A DNA stretch of 64,000 bases from an uncultured Lachnospiraceae bacterium (GTDB lineage: Bacteria; Bacillota; Clostridia; Lachnospirales; Lachnospiraceae). The stretch covers positions 46,848-110,847 of the forward strand of contig CAMBKU010000001.1 of the NCBI GenBank assembly GCA_945868305.1. Reading direction: 5' to 3'. How positions within the stretch are numbered: the stretch's first letter is position 1; each line of letters begins with the position of its first letter. This document shows positions 9,193 to 18,465 of the stretch, in pieces. The notes beneath the pieces are model-generated. The model was not told the origin of the DNA and ran no database searches. It saw nothing but the letters and a program-made list of their open reading frames with translations. Made by a program: the position numbers and the translations under genes.

Positions 9193-9218
9193 TATTTATG
9201 GAAAACGAGGAACAGGTT

Positions 9219-10709
9219 ATGAAGCTTAAGACGAGACTGCTTATATCATTTTGCATCATGATATTTGTGCCAATAGGTCTGATTGGTGCGCTGCTGATTG
9301 GTTTTAAGAACTTTCAGATAAAGAACTTAGAGCAGACCTATGGGTTGGAAGGAATGTCAAATTATAATTATCTGACGAATTCTTTACAGTTGTTAAACCG
9401 GTTTACCAGGGAGGATTTTGAAAAGCTGCAAAAGATAGCAGAAGAAGAACCGGAAAAGCTTGAAGAAATTTCCTATCTGGAAGAATTGAATCGAAAGCTT
9501 CAGGAAAAATATTCTTATATCATTGTGCGCAAAGATGCAGAAGTCATTTTCGAGGGAATTGATGATGCAAAGGAGCTGCCAAGACAGCTTCCGGGATATG
9601 GAGAGTCGGATGCGGATGAGAACAGCGGTATATATATAGACGGAGAAGTACAGGCACTGTTGAAGCAGGTGGATTTTAAGTATACGGATGGGTCACAGGG
9701 AAGTTTGTTTCTTGTCATGACGGTGCAGCAGTTACTGCCGGAAATTAAGCAGCTTGTAGTAGATTTAATTGTATCCGTATTGTTGATTTTATGTTTTACA
9801 GCAGCAATGATGTCCATTTGGATTTACAGGGGCATTATCAATCCAATTAAAAAACTCGAGGTGGCGACGCAGAACATCAAAGAGGGTAATCTGGATTTTA
9901 CGATAGATGCAGACAGTAATGATGAAGTGGGTGAACTGTGCCGGAATTTTGAGGAGATGCGTCAGCGGCTAAAGGATAATGCGGAAGAAAAGCTAGCCAA
10001 TGAAAAAGAAAATAAAGTGCTGATTAGTAATATTTCTCATGACCTGAAAACACCGATTACCGCCATCAAAGGTTATGTGGAGGGAATCATGGACGGTGTG
10101 GCGGATACGCCGGAAAAGCGAGATCGTTACATTCGTACCATTTATAACAAAGCAAATGAGATGACGACGTTGATCAATGAATTGACGGTTTATTCTCAAA
10201 TTGACACGAACCGTATTCCTTATAATTTTCAAAAGATTAATGTGGCAGATTATTTTAATGACTGTGTGGAAGAACTTGGCTTAGAATTGGAAGCCCGAAA
10301 TATTGGATTGTCTTATTATAATTATGCAGAGGATGGTGTGGTCATTATTGCAGACCCGGAGCAATTATCCCGTGTGATTCATAATATCGTTGGAAATTCT
10401 GTGAAATATCTGGATAAGGCAAAGGGATTTATCAATATTCGTATTAAGGATGTCGGGGATTTCATTCAGGTAGAAATTGAAGATAATGGAAAAGGAATTG
10501 CGGCAAAGGATCTGCCGTATATCTTTGACAGGTTTTACCGCACGGATGCATCCAGGAACTCTGCGACGGGCGGAAGCGGTATAGGATTATCTATCGTGCG
10601 CAAGATTATCGAGGATCATGGAGGGAAAATCTGGGCGACCAGTAAAGAGGAAACAGGAACGATTATGTACTTTGTAATAAGAAAATATCAGGAGGTGCCG
10701 AATGAATAG
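9219..10709 (+). CDS. Membrane sensor histidine kinase
   Basis: The start at 9219 follows GAGG with 8-base spacing; an in-frame ATG at 9198 lacks a good site. The 496-residue protein has a transmembrane segment at about 8-30, an extracellular sensing domain at about 31-180, a second segment at about 185-207 and a HAMP linker. The DHp motif is ISHDLKTPITAIKGY, with the phosphorylated His at about 273. The ATPase shows NIVGNSVKYLD, DNGKGI, FDRFYR and GGSGIGLSIV. It probably phosphorylates the response regulator whose gene overlaps its 3' end by 8 bp. Kinase before regulator is less usual than the reverse. The sensed signal is unknown. Confidence 0.93.
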   Translation: MKLKTRLLISFCIMIFVPIGLIGALLIGFKNFQIKNLEQTYGLEGMSNYNYLTNSLQLLNRFTREDFEKLQKIAEEEPEKLEEISYLEELNRKLQEKYSYIIVRKDAEVIFEGIDDAKELPRQLPGYGESDADENSGIYIDGEVQALLKQVDFKYTDGSQGSLFLVMTVQQLLPEIKQLVVDLIVSVLLILCFTAAMMSIWIYRGIINPIKKLEVATQNIKEGNLDFTIDADSNDEVGELCRNFEEMRQRLKDNAEEKLANEKENKVLISNISHDLKTPITAIKGYVEGIMDGVADTPEKRDRYIRTIYNKANEMTTLINELTVYSQIDTNRIPYNFQKINVADYFNDCVEELGLELEARNIGLSYYNYAEDGVVIIADPEQLSRVIHNIVGNSVKYLDKAKGFINIRIKDVGDFIQVEIEDNGKGIAAKDLPYIFDRFYRTDASRNSATGGSGIGLSIVRKIIEDHGGKIWATSKEETGTIMYFVIRKYQEVPNE

Positions 10710-11397
10710 GATTTTAATCGTAGAGGATGAGGTGGCAATTGCAGAATTGGAACGGGATTATCTGGAGCTGAGTGGCTTTCAGGTGGAGATTGAAAATGAT
10801 GGGGACACCGGGCTTGCACGGGCGCTTGGTGAAGAATTTGATATGTATATTCTGGATTTGATGCTTCCGGGAACGGATGGATTTGAAATCTGCCGCAGGA
10901 TCCGCGAGGTGAAAAATACACCGATTCTGATGGTATCTGCGAAAAAAGATGATATTGATAAGATTAGAGGACTGGGCCTGGGGGCAGACGACTATATTAC
11001 AAAGCCGTTTTCCCCCAGTGAGCTGGTAGCGAGAGTGAAAGCGCATCTTTCCCGTTATGAGCGCTTGATTGGCAGCAGTGCCAATGCCCAGAACAATGAT
11101 GTAATAGAAATCCGAGGCATTCGCATCGATAAGACAGCGAGAAGGGTGTGGATCAACGATGAAGAAAAGCAGTTTACTACAAAAGAGTTTGATTTGCTGA
11201 CCTTTTTGGCGGAGCATCCGAACCATGTTTTTACCAAGGAAGAATTGTTCCGGGAAATCTGGGATATGGAATCAATTGGGGATATTGCAACAGTTACAGT
11301 CCATATCAAAAAAATCCGTGAGAAGATTGAACTTGATACGGCAAAACCACAGTATATTGAAACAATCTGGGGCGTTGGGTACCGCTTTAAGGTCTAA
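10702..11397 (+). CDS. OmpR/PhoB-family response regulator
   Basis: This 231-residue protein has an N-terminal receiver domain with the acidic pair near 8-9 (VEDE), the phospho-acceptor Asp in ILDLMLPGTDG (about 53), and the conserved Lys in ITKPFSP. The C-terminal winged-helix domain (about 130-231) shows TTKEFDLLTFLAEHPN and the VTVHIKKIREKI recognition helix. The start lies inside the histidine kinase stop region (ATGAATAG), so the two are translationally coupled. Targets cannot be inferred from the neighbourhood. Confidence 0.95.
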   Translation: MNRILIVEDEVAIAELERDYLELSGFQVEIENDGDTGLARALGEEFDMYILDLMLPGTDGFEICRRIREVKNTPILMVSAKKDDIDKIRGLGLGADDYITKPFSPSELVARVKAHLSRYERLIGSSANAQNNDVIEIRGIRIDKTARRVWINDEEKQFTTKEFDLLTFLAEHPNHVFTKEELFREIWDMESIGDIATVTVHIKKIREKIELDTAKPQYIETIWGVGYRFKV

Positions 11398-11436
11398 GCA
11401 AAGCATTACATCTGTATTTGGGTGAATATAACGACA

Positions 11437-11467
11437 AAAAATGCGAGGTTGTCTGCCTCGCATTTTT
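11437..11467. terminator. Bidirectional terminator between response regulator and hydG
   Basis: AAAAATGCGAGG (11437-11448) pairs with CCTCGCATTTTT (11456-11467), a 12-bp stem with A and T tracts on either side, between convergent genes. Confidence 0.9.
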
Positions 11468-11472
11468 GATGT

Positions 11473-12891
11473 CTAGAAGCGGAAATCTCTTTGTCCTTCA
11501 TGGATGTTTTCGATATATTCCGTGGCTTTTTTTCGAACGGTTTCGTTTGGAATGTTTTTTAATTCTTTGGCAATCAGTTTTTCGCCGATTGCTCTTGTTT
11601 CCGGGGAAGCATAGTCCTCTAAATATTCTTTTAATGTCATAAGTGCATTTGGATGACAGCAGTTTACAATCTGCTTACTCTTTAGCAGACTCATAAAACG
11701 GTCGCCGGTTCTTCCGGCGCGATAACAGGCAGTGCAAAAGCTTGGGACATAGCCTAAATCCATAAGCCAGTGTACAACCTCATCCAGACTGCGGCGATCG
11801 GAAACATCGAACTGTGCCGAGTTTTCATCTTCCGGTTCCGGTTCTGCATATCCGCCTACGCTGGTGCGGGAGCCGCCAGAAATCTGAGAAATACCAAGAT
11901 GTAATACTCGTTTTCTGCTTTCAGCGGATTCTCTGGTAGATACAATCATGCCGGTGTATGGAACGGCAATACGGATACAGGCAACAATCTTTGCGAAGGT
12001 ATCATCGGAAATCCCATTGTCGAATACATCGGGATCAATATCGTCGGCACGTCTTACGCGGGGAACGCTGATGGTGTGTGGCCCAACTCCGGTGTAGGCT
12101 TCCAGATGTTCTGCATGCATGATAATTCCGGTAAAATCGTAACGGTAATTATTAAGACCAAATAAAACGCCAAGACCGATGTCGTCGATGCCGCCTTCCC
12201 TTGCGCGGTCCATAGCCTCTGTGTGGTAAGCATAGTCGGATTTTGGACCTGTCGGATGCAGTTTTTCATAGGATTCTTTGTTGTAGGTCTCCTGAAAAAG
12301 GATATATGTTCCGATGCCTGCTTCCTTCAACCGGGTATAATTTTCTACAGTGGTGGCAGCAATATTGACATTGACACGGCGGATGGCGCCGTTTTTGTGC
12401 TTGATGCTGTAGATGGTCTTGATGCTTTCCAATATATATTCTAACGGGTTGTTGACCGGGTCTTCCCCGGCTTCGATGGCAAGACGTTTGTGTCCCATAT
12501 CCTGTAAAGCAATGACTTCTTTTTTGATTTCTTCCTGAGTCATTTTCTTTCGCGTGATATGTTTATTCTTTGCGTGGTAAGGACAGTATTCGCAGCCGTT
12601 GATGCAGTAGTTGGACAGATAGAGCGGGGCAAACATAACGATACGGTTGCCGTAAAACTCTTTTTTGATTTTTTCTGCCAGTGCATAGATTTTTTCGTTT
12701 AAATCCTCTAATTCACAGTCCAGAAGTACGATAGCCTCTTTATGAGAAATGCCTTTCATTTTTGCCGCTTTTTCAAGAATCTGTTCAATCAGATTCCGGT
12801 TATTCTTATTCTTTTCGGCATAATCCAGACATTCCTGGATTTCTTCGTCACTGATAAATTCTTCTGCTTTTGGTGACATTACATTGTACAT
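11473..12891 (-). CDS. hydG: [FeFe]-hydrogenase H-cluster maturation radical SAM protein HydG
   Basis: This 472-residue radical SAM enzyme splits tyrosine to supply CO and cyanide ligands for the hydrogenase H-cluster. The radical SAM cluster motif CX3CX2C is at Cys96, 100 and 103 (CINGCEYC). The C-terminal second-cluster motif CX2CX22C is present, starting CTAC and ending at the second Cys of NCC. That motif separates HydG from ThiH, as does the overall length. It implies that the cell makes an [FeFe] hydrogenase. hydE, hydF and hydA are not in this window. It has its own promoter and a GGAGG site. Confidence 0.95.
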   Translation of the reverse strand: MYNVMSPKAEEFISDEEIQECLDYAEKNKNNRNLIEQILEKAAKMKGISHKEAIVLLDCELEDLNEKIYALAEKIKKEFYGNRIVMFAPLYLSNYCINGCEYCPYHAKNKHITRKKMTQEEIKKEVIALQDMGHKRLAIEAGEDPVNNPLEYILESIKTIYSIKHKNGAIRRVNVNIAATTVENYTRLKEAGIGTYILFQETYNKESYEKLHPTGPKSDYAYHTEAMDRAREGGIDDIGLGVLFGLNNYRYDFTGIIMHAEHLEAYTGVGPHTISVPRVRRADDIDPDVFDNGISDDTFAKIVACIRIAVPYTGMIVSTRESAESRKRVLHLGISQISGGSRTSVGGYAEPEPEDENSAQFDVSDRRSLDEVVHWLMDLGYVPSFCTACYRAGRTGDRFMSLLKSKQIVNCCHPNALMTLKEYLEDYASPETRAIGEKLIAKELKNIPNETVRKKATEYIENIHEGQRDFRF

Positions 12892-13004
12892 GGTTTTCCT
12901 CCTTATCCTTCAGAAAATTCTTTCGGTCAGTTTTGTGTACGGGTAATTATGAAATTGTGTTGCCGTTTGTGTAAGGAAAAGCCCCGACACTTACGAGCTT
13001 TCTT

Positions 13005-13033
13005 ATTATAACGCGGTGGACTTAAGACGTCCA
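13005..13033 (-). promoter_or_regulatory. hydG promoter overlapping an inverted repeat
   Basis: On the minus strand TGGACG (13033-13028), 17 bases, then TATAAT (13010-13005). The -35 lies inside an inverted repeat TGGAC-N7-GTCCA (13017-13033), a candidate operator. The leader is about 110 bases. Confidence 0.65.
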
Positions 13034-13065
13034 GAACTTTTTGGAGGTTAAAAGAAAACCCTGTT

Positions 13066-13800
13066 TTAAATCCAGCCGCCGTCTAAAGTGATAACCTGTC
13101 CGGTTAAATAGGAATGCCCTGTTGCAAGACAGAAGGTAAGTTCAGCTACTTCCTCCGGTGTACCGTAGCGTCCTGCCGGGATATCGTCTTCCAGTTCTTT
13201 GCGTTCCTCCGGAGAAAAGCAGGCATTCATTTCGGTATCAATCACGCCGCAGGCGATGGCATTGACCTGGATGCAGCTTGGAGCAAGTTCTTTGGCGAGA
13301 GCTTTGGTAAAGGCGTTGATTCCGCCTTTACAGGCAGAGTAGGCCACTTCACAGGAGGCACCGACCAGTCCCCAGACCGAGGAAATATTGATGATTTTTC
13401 CGGATTTTTTATGAACCATATACGGAACGGCACACTTGCAGGTGGAAAAGACCGAAGTCAGGTTTGTTGCAACGATGCGGTTCCAGTCTGTAATGTCCAT
13501 ATCGGTTAAAAGACCAATGTGAGAGATACCAGCATTATTGATTAAAATGTCTACACCGCCGAAGGCTTTTTCAGCCTCCTGGAACATTGTTTTCACAAAA
13601 TCAAAATTGCCGATATCCCCGATACAGCAAAGACATTGGACAGCACAGGTATTTTTTAATTCACCAGCCAGGGCATATAAGGTGTCTGCAGAATGGGAGC
13701 AGTTTAAAACAAGATTACAGCCTTCTGTAGCAAAACGGCGGGCGATGGCAGCGCCGATTCCCCGGGATGCACCAGTGATGAGTACAGTATTTGTATGCAT
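13066..13800 (-). CDS. SDR-family NAD(P)-dependent oxidoreductase (FabG/YmfI-like)
   Basis: This 244-residue classical short-chain dehydrogenase has a TGASRGIG nucleotide-binding motif (9-16), NNAG (88-91), catalytic Ser about 140, and YxxxK at Tyr154/Lys158 (YSACK). The C-terminus LTGQVITLDGGWI is typical of FabG-like 3-oxoacyl-ACP reductases. Standing alone, away from fatty acid genes, it is unlikely to be the main FabG. A known alternative is a YmfI-like reductase that matures the elongation factor P modification, which is close in sequence. Substrate is therefore uncertain. The start follows an AAAGGAGG site. Confidence 0.88.
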   Translation of the reverse strand: MHTNTVLITGASRGIGAAIARRFATEGCNLVLNCSHSADTLYALAGELKNTCAVQCLCCIGDIGNFDFVKTMFQEAEKAFGGVDILINNAGISHIGLLTDMDITDWNRIVATNLTSVFSTCKCAVPYMVHKKSGKIINISSVWGLVGASCEVAYSACKGGINAFTKALAKELAPSCIQVNAIACGVIDTEMNACFSPEERKELEDDIPAGRYGTPEEVAELTFCLATGHSYLTGQVITLDGGWI

Positions 13801-13866
13801 GAGTTACCTCCTTTAACATTTAAATTATTATAACATATTGTGCGGTAAAAGCAGAAGGATATATTG

Positions 13867-13895
13867 TTGCGCAAAGACGGAGTAAATGATACAAT
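13867..13895 (+). promoter_or_regulatory. Promoter of the chemotaxis receptor gene
   Basis: TTGCGC (13867-13872), 17 bases, TACAAT (13890-13895). It looks like a housekeeping sigma promoter rather than a flagellar sigma-28 one. Confidence 0.6.
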
Positions 13896-13940
13896 AAGAC
13901 AGAAAATGTAACAAAAAAAGGACAGAAGGGAGAAAAATGT

Positions 13941-15437
13941 GTGATGGAGTTACGAAAAGAAGAAAAAAGAGAAAAAGGTGTCAATAAATTTGTGTTAATT
14001 ATAGTGACGGTAATAGACTTGTTTCTGTTTGTGGGGTATATTGCTGACTATTATCAGGGAAATATTTCATTTGGCTTTATGCTTGCGGTTGTGTTGGCTG
14101 TTCTGGTTACCATGGCATTAAATTATGTGGCATATTTCCGGAGGGAATGGAGTGGAATTTTCAAATATATATCGATTACGGGTTATGTCGTGGTATATGC
14201 ACTGGCACTACTTGGCGCACAAAATGATTTGGTGTTTATGATGGTGTTTCCGCTGACGATTAGCTATATTTTATATTATGATTTGCAGATGATTTTAAAA
14301 ATGGCAGTGGTATTTTGCGTGATAAATATGGTTGATGTGGTTTATGTTATTGCTGGACTGGGACATATGCATTCAGGGGCGGAATTAAATAGCACTTCTA
14401 TTTTGCTCCAGTCTGCATCAGTTATTGTTTATATGATTGTACTCTGTGGAACAACAGCTATTTCGAATCGAAATAATTTTACAAAGCTTCAAAGTATTAG
14501 TGAGGAAAAAGAAAAAAGCGCTGGATTACTTTCGGATGTTTTAAAAATTGTGGAGATAGTGAGGCAAAATTCATTGGAATCTCAACAGTATATCAGAGAA
14601 TTAGGAAATGATATTGAAACTACAGCATCTGCATTGGAAGATATCTCTGTGGGAAATAGCAACAATGCAACTAGCATTAGTCGGCAGACAACGATGACGG
14701 AAAATATCCAGAATATGATTCAGGAGACAAAACAAATGTCAGATGAAATGTTAAAACTTGCGGAGCAGTCTAAAGAGGCGGTAAAAGGGGGAAGAAAAGC
14801 GGTTGATAATTTGCAGCAGCAGTCTCAGAAGACACAGGCTGCAAATGAACAAGTAGTTGCTTCTGTAACAAAGCTAATCGAAAATGCCAAGGAAGTAGAA
14901 GAAATTACGACACAGATTTTTTCTATTTCCAGCCAGACAAATTTACTCGCACTAAATGCATCTATTGAGAGTGCAAGAGCAGGTGAGGCGGGAAAAGGTT
15001 TTGCGGTAGTAGCGGATGAAATCAGACAGCTTGCGGATGAGACCAGAAAACTGACGGAAGGAATTCAACATATTGTTGAGGAGCTGCAGGAAAATGCGGA
15101 TAGCGCGAAAAATACGGTGGATAACGTTATGGCAGCTGCAGATGAAGAATACGCATTGATTGGAAGTGCGAACGAGCAGTTTGATGGGATAGGAGATAGA
15201 ATGAATGGGCTGAATCAGAATGTCCAGGAGATTTATGGAAAGATAGAAGAAATTTTGGAATCGAATCATGTGATTGTAGACAGCATAAATCAGATTTCTG
15301 CTGTAAGTCAGGAAGTTTCAGCAAGTACACAGCAGGCAGTAGAACTTGGAGAAGATACGAACGGAAAAGCAAAGCAGCTAAGAAAGCTGATGGAAGAAAT
15401 GCTTCATACGGTGGAGAGCATTGATAAATACAGATAG
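13941..15437 (+). CDS. Methyl-accepting chemotaxis protein with multi-pass membrane sensor
   Basis: This protein has about 498 residues. The first 180 hold about six hydrophobic helices with short loops (for example [18 protein letters not shown]) and no large extracellular domain or clear HAMP. The cytoplasmic part is a long coiled coil with the invariant receptor tip ([19 protein letters not shown], then [15 protein letters not shown]), which binds CheA and CheW. The sensor type suggests detection of a membrane or internal signal. GTG at 13941 or ATG at 13944 could start it after AGGGAG. No che genes are nearby, so it is an orphan receptor. It implies motility or another Che-type pathway elsewhere. 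Confidence 0.93.
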   Translation: MMELRKEEKREKGVNKFVLIIVTVIDLFLFVGYIADYYQGNISFGFMLAVVLAVLVTMALNYVAYFRREWSGIFKYISITGYVVVYALALLGAQNDLVFMMVFPLTISYILYYDLQMILKMAVVFCVINMVDVVYVIAGLGHMHSGAELNSTSILLQSASVIVYMIVLCGTTAISNRNNFTKLQSISEEKEKSAGLLSDVLKIVEIVRQNSLESQQYIRELGNDIETTASALEDISVGNSNNATSISRQTTMTENIQNMIQETKQMSDEMLKLAEQSKEAVKGGRKAVDNLQQQSQKTQAANEQVVASVTKLIENAKEVEEITTQIFSISSQTNLLALNASIESARAGEAGKGFAVVADEIRQLADETRKLTEGIQHIVEELQENADSAKNTVDNVMAAADEEYALIGSANEQFDGIGDRMNGLNQNVQEIYGKIEEILESNHVIVDSINQISAVSQEVSASTQQAVELGEDTNGKAKQLRKLMEEMLHTVESIDKYR

Positions 15438-15532
15438 AGGGATGACAGAGAAGTGTAATTGGAATTGTACAAAAATGGATTCTAAAAATTGTGAAAAAAT
15501 TCTAAAGTTGTATGGAAAAAAGAAGAAGATTA

Positions 15533-15560
15533 TTGCTAAATGAGTGAAATATGTTATAAT
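15533..15560 (+). promoter_or_regulatory. hpf promoter
   Basis: TTGCTA (15533-15538), 16 bases, TATAAT (15555-15560), about 50 bases before the ribosome site. Confidence 0.65.
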
Positions 15561-15611
15561 AATAACATGATATAAATAGGTATCAAATATAGCAAAAAGG
15601 GGTTGGACATC

Positions 15612-16139
15612 ATGCGTATTACAATTACTGGAAGAAATATTGATTTAACCGATGGACTGAAAGGAGCCGTTGAAGAAAAGTTATCAAAGTTAGAGAAGTA
15701 TTTTACACCCGACACCGATGTATTCGTAACATTGAGCGTAGAGAAAGAAAGACAAAAGATAGAAGTTACAATTCCGATGAAAGGCAATATTATCCGTTCT
15801 GAGCAGGTCAGCAACGATATGTATGTATCGATTGACCTGGTGGAGGAAGTCATCGAGAGACAGCTTAAAAAATATAAGACGAAAATCATCTCAAAGCAGC
15901 AGACAAACAGTAATTTGCGTCAGGAATTTATCGAGAAGGATTCCGGTACGGAAGAGGATATTAAGATTATCCGTTCTAAGAAATTTGGTATGAAGCCGAT
16001 GTATCCGGAAGATGCCTGTGTACAGATGGAATTGTTAGGACATAATTTCTTCGTATTCCGCAATGCTGAGACGGAGGAAGTCAATGTAGTATACAAGAGA
16101 AAAGGGAATACTTACGGTTTGATTGAACCGGAATGTTAA
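15612..16139 (+). CDS. hpf: Ribosome hibernation promoting factor, long form
   Basis: This 175-residue protein has an N-terminal S30AE domain (about 1-100, MRITITGRNIDLTDGLKGAVEEK) that sits in the decoding centre of idle ribosomes. A linker follows, then the C-terminal dimerisation domain (about 120-175, PMYPEDACVQMELLGHNFFVFRN region). The long form joins two 70S ribosomes into 100S dimers in stationary phase. The ATG at 15612 is preferred to an in-frame TTG at 15603 because it sits at proper distance from AAAGGGG. It is monocistronic with a strong terminator. Confidence 0.95.
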   Translation: MRITITGRNIDLTDGLKGAVEEKLSKLEKYFTPDTDVFVTLSVEKERQKIEVTIPMKGNIIRSEQVSNDMYVSIDLVEEVIERQLKKYKTKIISKQQTNSNLRQEFIEKDSGTEEDIKIIRSKKFGMKPMYPEDACVQMELLGHNFFVFRNAETEEVNVVYKRKGNTYGLIEPEC

Positions 16140-16165
16140 GAAAATAAAGAATAGCTAAAATGAAG

Positions 16166-16225
16166 CAGACGATACAAGAAATACCCGAAAGGAAGAACGG
16201 TAAATCTTGTATCGTCTGTTTTTTT
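16166..16225 (+). terminator. hpf terminator
   Basis: CAGACGATACAAGA (16166-16179) pairs perfectly with 16205-16218 (14 bp), with a 25-base loop and seven T. Confidence 0.88.
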
Positions 16226-16323
16226 CCTGTATAATGAACAACGGCAAAGCCTGTCAGAACAGTGTTTTGGGCGATGTCGGACAGTTTTCTCCGGGGGTAT
16301 CACAGATAAGGAGGAAAACGAAA

Positions 16324-17235
16324 ATGGCAACCTATGAAATAGGGGAAAGGATCAAAAAAGCCAGAGAGGACTGCGGTATGACGCAGGAGGAACTGGCATA
16401 TGGGATATGTTCGGCAGGAACATTATCCAAAATCGAGAATGGAGTTCAGGTGCCAAATAAAAAGACATTTGAATCTTTAATGCAGCGGCTTGGGGAACCG
16501 GAATATCTTTATTCCATTCATTTAAGCCGGAATGAGGTACAGGAAATGAAGTTGTACCGACAGATTGAGCGCTGCCTGCAAAGGGAAGATATGATTCGCG
16601 CAGAGCAGTTGTTAAAGCAGTATCAGGATTCCTTTGCGGGAACAAAAAGATTGGAGCAGCAGAGTTATCAGGCGATACTTGCATTCTGCCATGCGAAACA
16701 GGGAGCAGCTCCTGCACAGGTGATTGAAGAGCTGGAAGCGGCGCTGTGCCTGACTATGAAAGGCTATCGGAGCGGACTGCCGGGAAAAAGCAAACGGCTT
16801 ACGTTTGAAGAAGTATCTATTTTGAATAATATTGCGGTGCAGTATTATCGGATGGGAGAACGGGAAAAGTCTTTTTCCTATTTAAAATGGTTAAAAGGGT
16901 ATTTTGAGAAAAATGAACTGGATGAGGAGGAACAGGCTGAAATCTATCCGCTTATTCTTTGTAATTATGCAGATATGCTCCATATGCAGGGAAAGCTAAA
17001 AGAGGCAAGAAAAGCTGCAAGGCGCGGGATATGGCTGTGTAAAGAATATGCACAGACAGAACCGTTGGCATACTTATTGGGAAGTATGGCACGCATACTT
17101 TTATCCATGGGAAAACGGGGAGAAGCAGAGGAGTATTTCAAACAGGCCGAGTGCCTTATGTGTATTATGGGATCTTATGGGGCATTAAAAGATTTGAGGG
17201 AAAATAACAGGGAGAGCCTGTCGTTGATGTTATAA
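16324..17235 (+). CDS. XRE-family helix-turn-helix regulator with TPR-like C-terminus
   Basis: This 303-residue protein starts at 16324 after ATAAGGAGG; an upstream in-frame extension lacks a ribosome site. Residues 5-60 form an XRE/Cro-type DNA-binding domain (GERIKKAREDCGMTQEELA, SKIENG). The rest is alpha-helical with repeated 34-residue-like helix pairs (for example AEIYPLILCNYADMLHMQGKLKEARKAARRG), as in Rgg/PlcR/PrgX-type sensors of short peptides. No peptide pheromone gene is evident next to it. It is flanked by terminators on both sides and stands alone, so its targets are unknown. Confidence 0.85.
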   Translation: MATYEIGERIKKAREDCGMTQEELAYGICSAGTLSKIENGVQVPNKKTFESLMQRLGEPEYLYSIHLSRNEVQEMKLYRQIERCLQREDMIRAEQLLKQYQDSFAGTKRLEQQSYQAILAFCHAKQGAAPAQVIEELEAALCLTMKGYRSGLPGKSKRLTFEEVSILNNIAVQYYRMGEREKSFSYLKWLKGYFEKNELDEEEQAEIYPLILCNYADMLHMQGKLKEARKAARRGIWLCKEYAQTEPLAYLLGSMARILLSMGKRGEAEEYFKQAECLMCIMGSYGALKDLRENNRESLSLML

Positions 17236-17277
17236 AATACTTAGGGGAGTATAGAAAATAAGGATATCCCCGGAGGT

Positions 17278-17313
17278 CACTGCAGAAAAATACAAAAAGC
17301 TGCAGTGTTTTTT
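17278..17313 (+). terminator. Terminator after the XRE regulator
   Basis: CACTGCAG (17278-17285) pairs with CTGCAGTG (17300-17307), followed by six T. Confidence 0.85.
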
Positions 17314-17336
17314 ATTTCACGGAAAAGACTTTATTC

Positions 17337-17365
17337 TTGTCATAAAAGAAAAAAAGGTATAGTAT
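17337..17365 (+). promoter_or_regulatory. ddl-murF promoter
   Basis: TTGTCA (17337-17342), 17 bases, TAGTAT (17360-17365). Confidence 0.6.
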
Positions 17366-17397
17366 AGATAGCATAATTGGAAAAGGAGATTTCAGAA

Positions 17398-18450
17398 ATG
17401 AAGATAGTTGTTTTAGCAGGCGGCTTAAGTACGGAGAGGGATGTTTCCTTTGTGACCGGAAACATGGTAAGTAAGGCATTGCGGGCAAAGGGGCATCAGG
17501 TCATTTTGCTGGATGTGTTTATGGGATATAGCAATAAGAAAGAAAATCTGGATGGAATTTTTGACCGGGCAGAGGAAGTGAGCGTGAAAGTAAACGGCAT
17601 TCCTGAGACAGCACCGGATATTCAAAAGGTAAAATCAATGCGTGAGGATAAATCGGATGCATTTTTCGGACCGAATGTCATTGAATTATGTCAGATGGCA
17701 GATATTGTATTTATGGCATTACATGGAGAAAATGGGGAAAATGGGAAGGTGCAGGCAGCATTAGATCTTTTTGGTGTAAAGTATACAGGAACGGGATATC
17801 TAAGTAGTGCCATTGCCATGAATAAATCAATCACAAAGCAGTTTTTTGTGGCGAACGACATACCTACCCCTTGTGGAATTACTTTAAGGAAGGCTGACCG
17901 GGCGCTTGATTTCGAAAAGACCGGACTGACACTTCCGTGCGTAGTAAAACCTTGTAGTGGAGGTTCCAGCATCGGAGTCTCTATCGCAGATACGAAGGAA
18001 TCCTATGAAAAGGCGTTAGAGGAGGCATTCCGCTATGAGGAGGAAGTTGTTATCGAAGACTATATTCGTGGAAGGGAATTTTCTGTGGGTGTAGTGGATG
18101 GAAAAGCTTTGCCGGTCATTGAAATTGCTCCGATAGAAGGATTTTATGATTTTGTTAATAAATATAAAGCAGGGAGTACAATAGAGACCTGTCCTGCCGA
18201 GTTGTCGGAAGATATCACAAAGAAAATGCAGTATTATGCTGTTAAGGCAGCAGAGGTGCTTGGACTGGATACATATTCCAGAATGGATTTTCTTCTGGAT
18301 GAGAATGACGATATATTCTGCCTGGAAGCGAATACACTGCCGGGAATGACACCGACCAGTCTTGTGCCACAGGAAGCGGCAGCCATGGGCATCAACTTTG
18401 AAGATCTGTGTGAACAGCTTATTTCTGTTTCAATGAAGAAATACCAGTAG
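17398..18450 (+). CDS. ddl: D-alanine-D-alanine ligase
   Basis: This 350-residue ATP-grasp enzyme joins two D-Ala for the peptidoglycan stem peptide. Visible are LAGGLSTERDVS at the N-terminus, LHGENGENG, the MNKSITK loop, CVVKPCSGGSSIGV, EVVIEDYI, and the metal-binding LEANTLPGMTPTS. The omega-loop reads FYDFVNKY and ends in Tyr, as in D-Ala-D-Ala ligases, rather than the Phe of D-Ala-D-Lac enzymes. A vancomycin-sensitive wall is therefore expected, though this is an inference from one position. The ATG at 17398 follows AAGGAG; an upstream TTG is rejected. It is co-transcribed with murF 15 bases downstream. Confidence 0.96.
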   Translation: MKIVVLAGGLSTERDVSFVTGNMVSKALRAKGHQVILLDVFMGYSNKKENLDGIFDRAEEVSVKVNGIPETAPDIQKVKSMREDKSDAFFGPNVIELCQMADIVFMALHGENGENGKVQAALDLFGVKYTGTGYLSSAIAMNKSITKQFFVANDIPTPCGITLRKADRALDFEKTGLTLPCVVKPCSGGSSIGVSIADTKESYEKALEEAFRYEEEVVIEDYIRGREFSVGVVDGKALPVIEIAPIEGFYDFVNKYKAGSTIETCPAELSEDITKKMQYYAVKAAEVLGLDTYSRMDFLLDENDDIFCLEANTLPGMTPTSLVPQEAAAMGINFEDLCEQLISVSMKKYQ

Positions 18451-18465
18451 AGGATAATTTGATTT

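Noticed and set aside
17398..18450. Vancomycin-resistance-type ligase
   Set aside because: The omega-loop ends in Tyr (NKY) as in ordinary D-Ala-D-Ala ligases, murF follows, and no vanH or vanX lies near.
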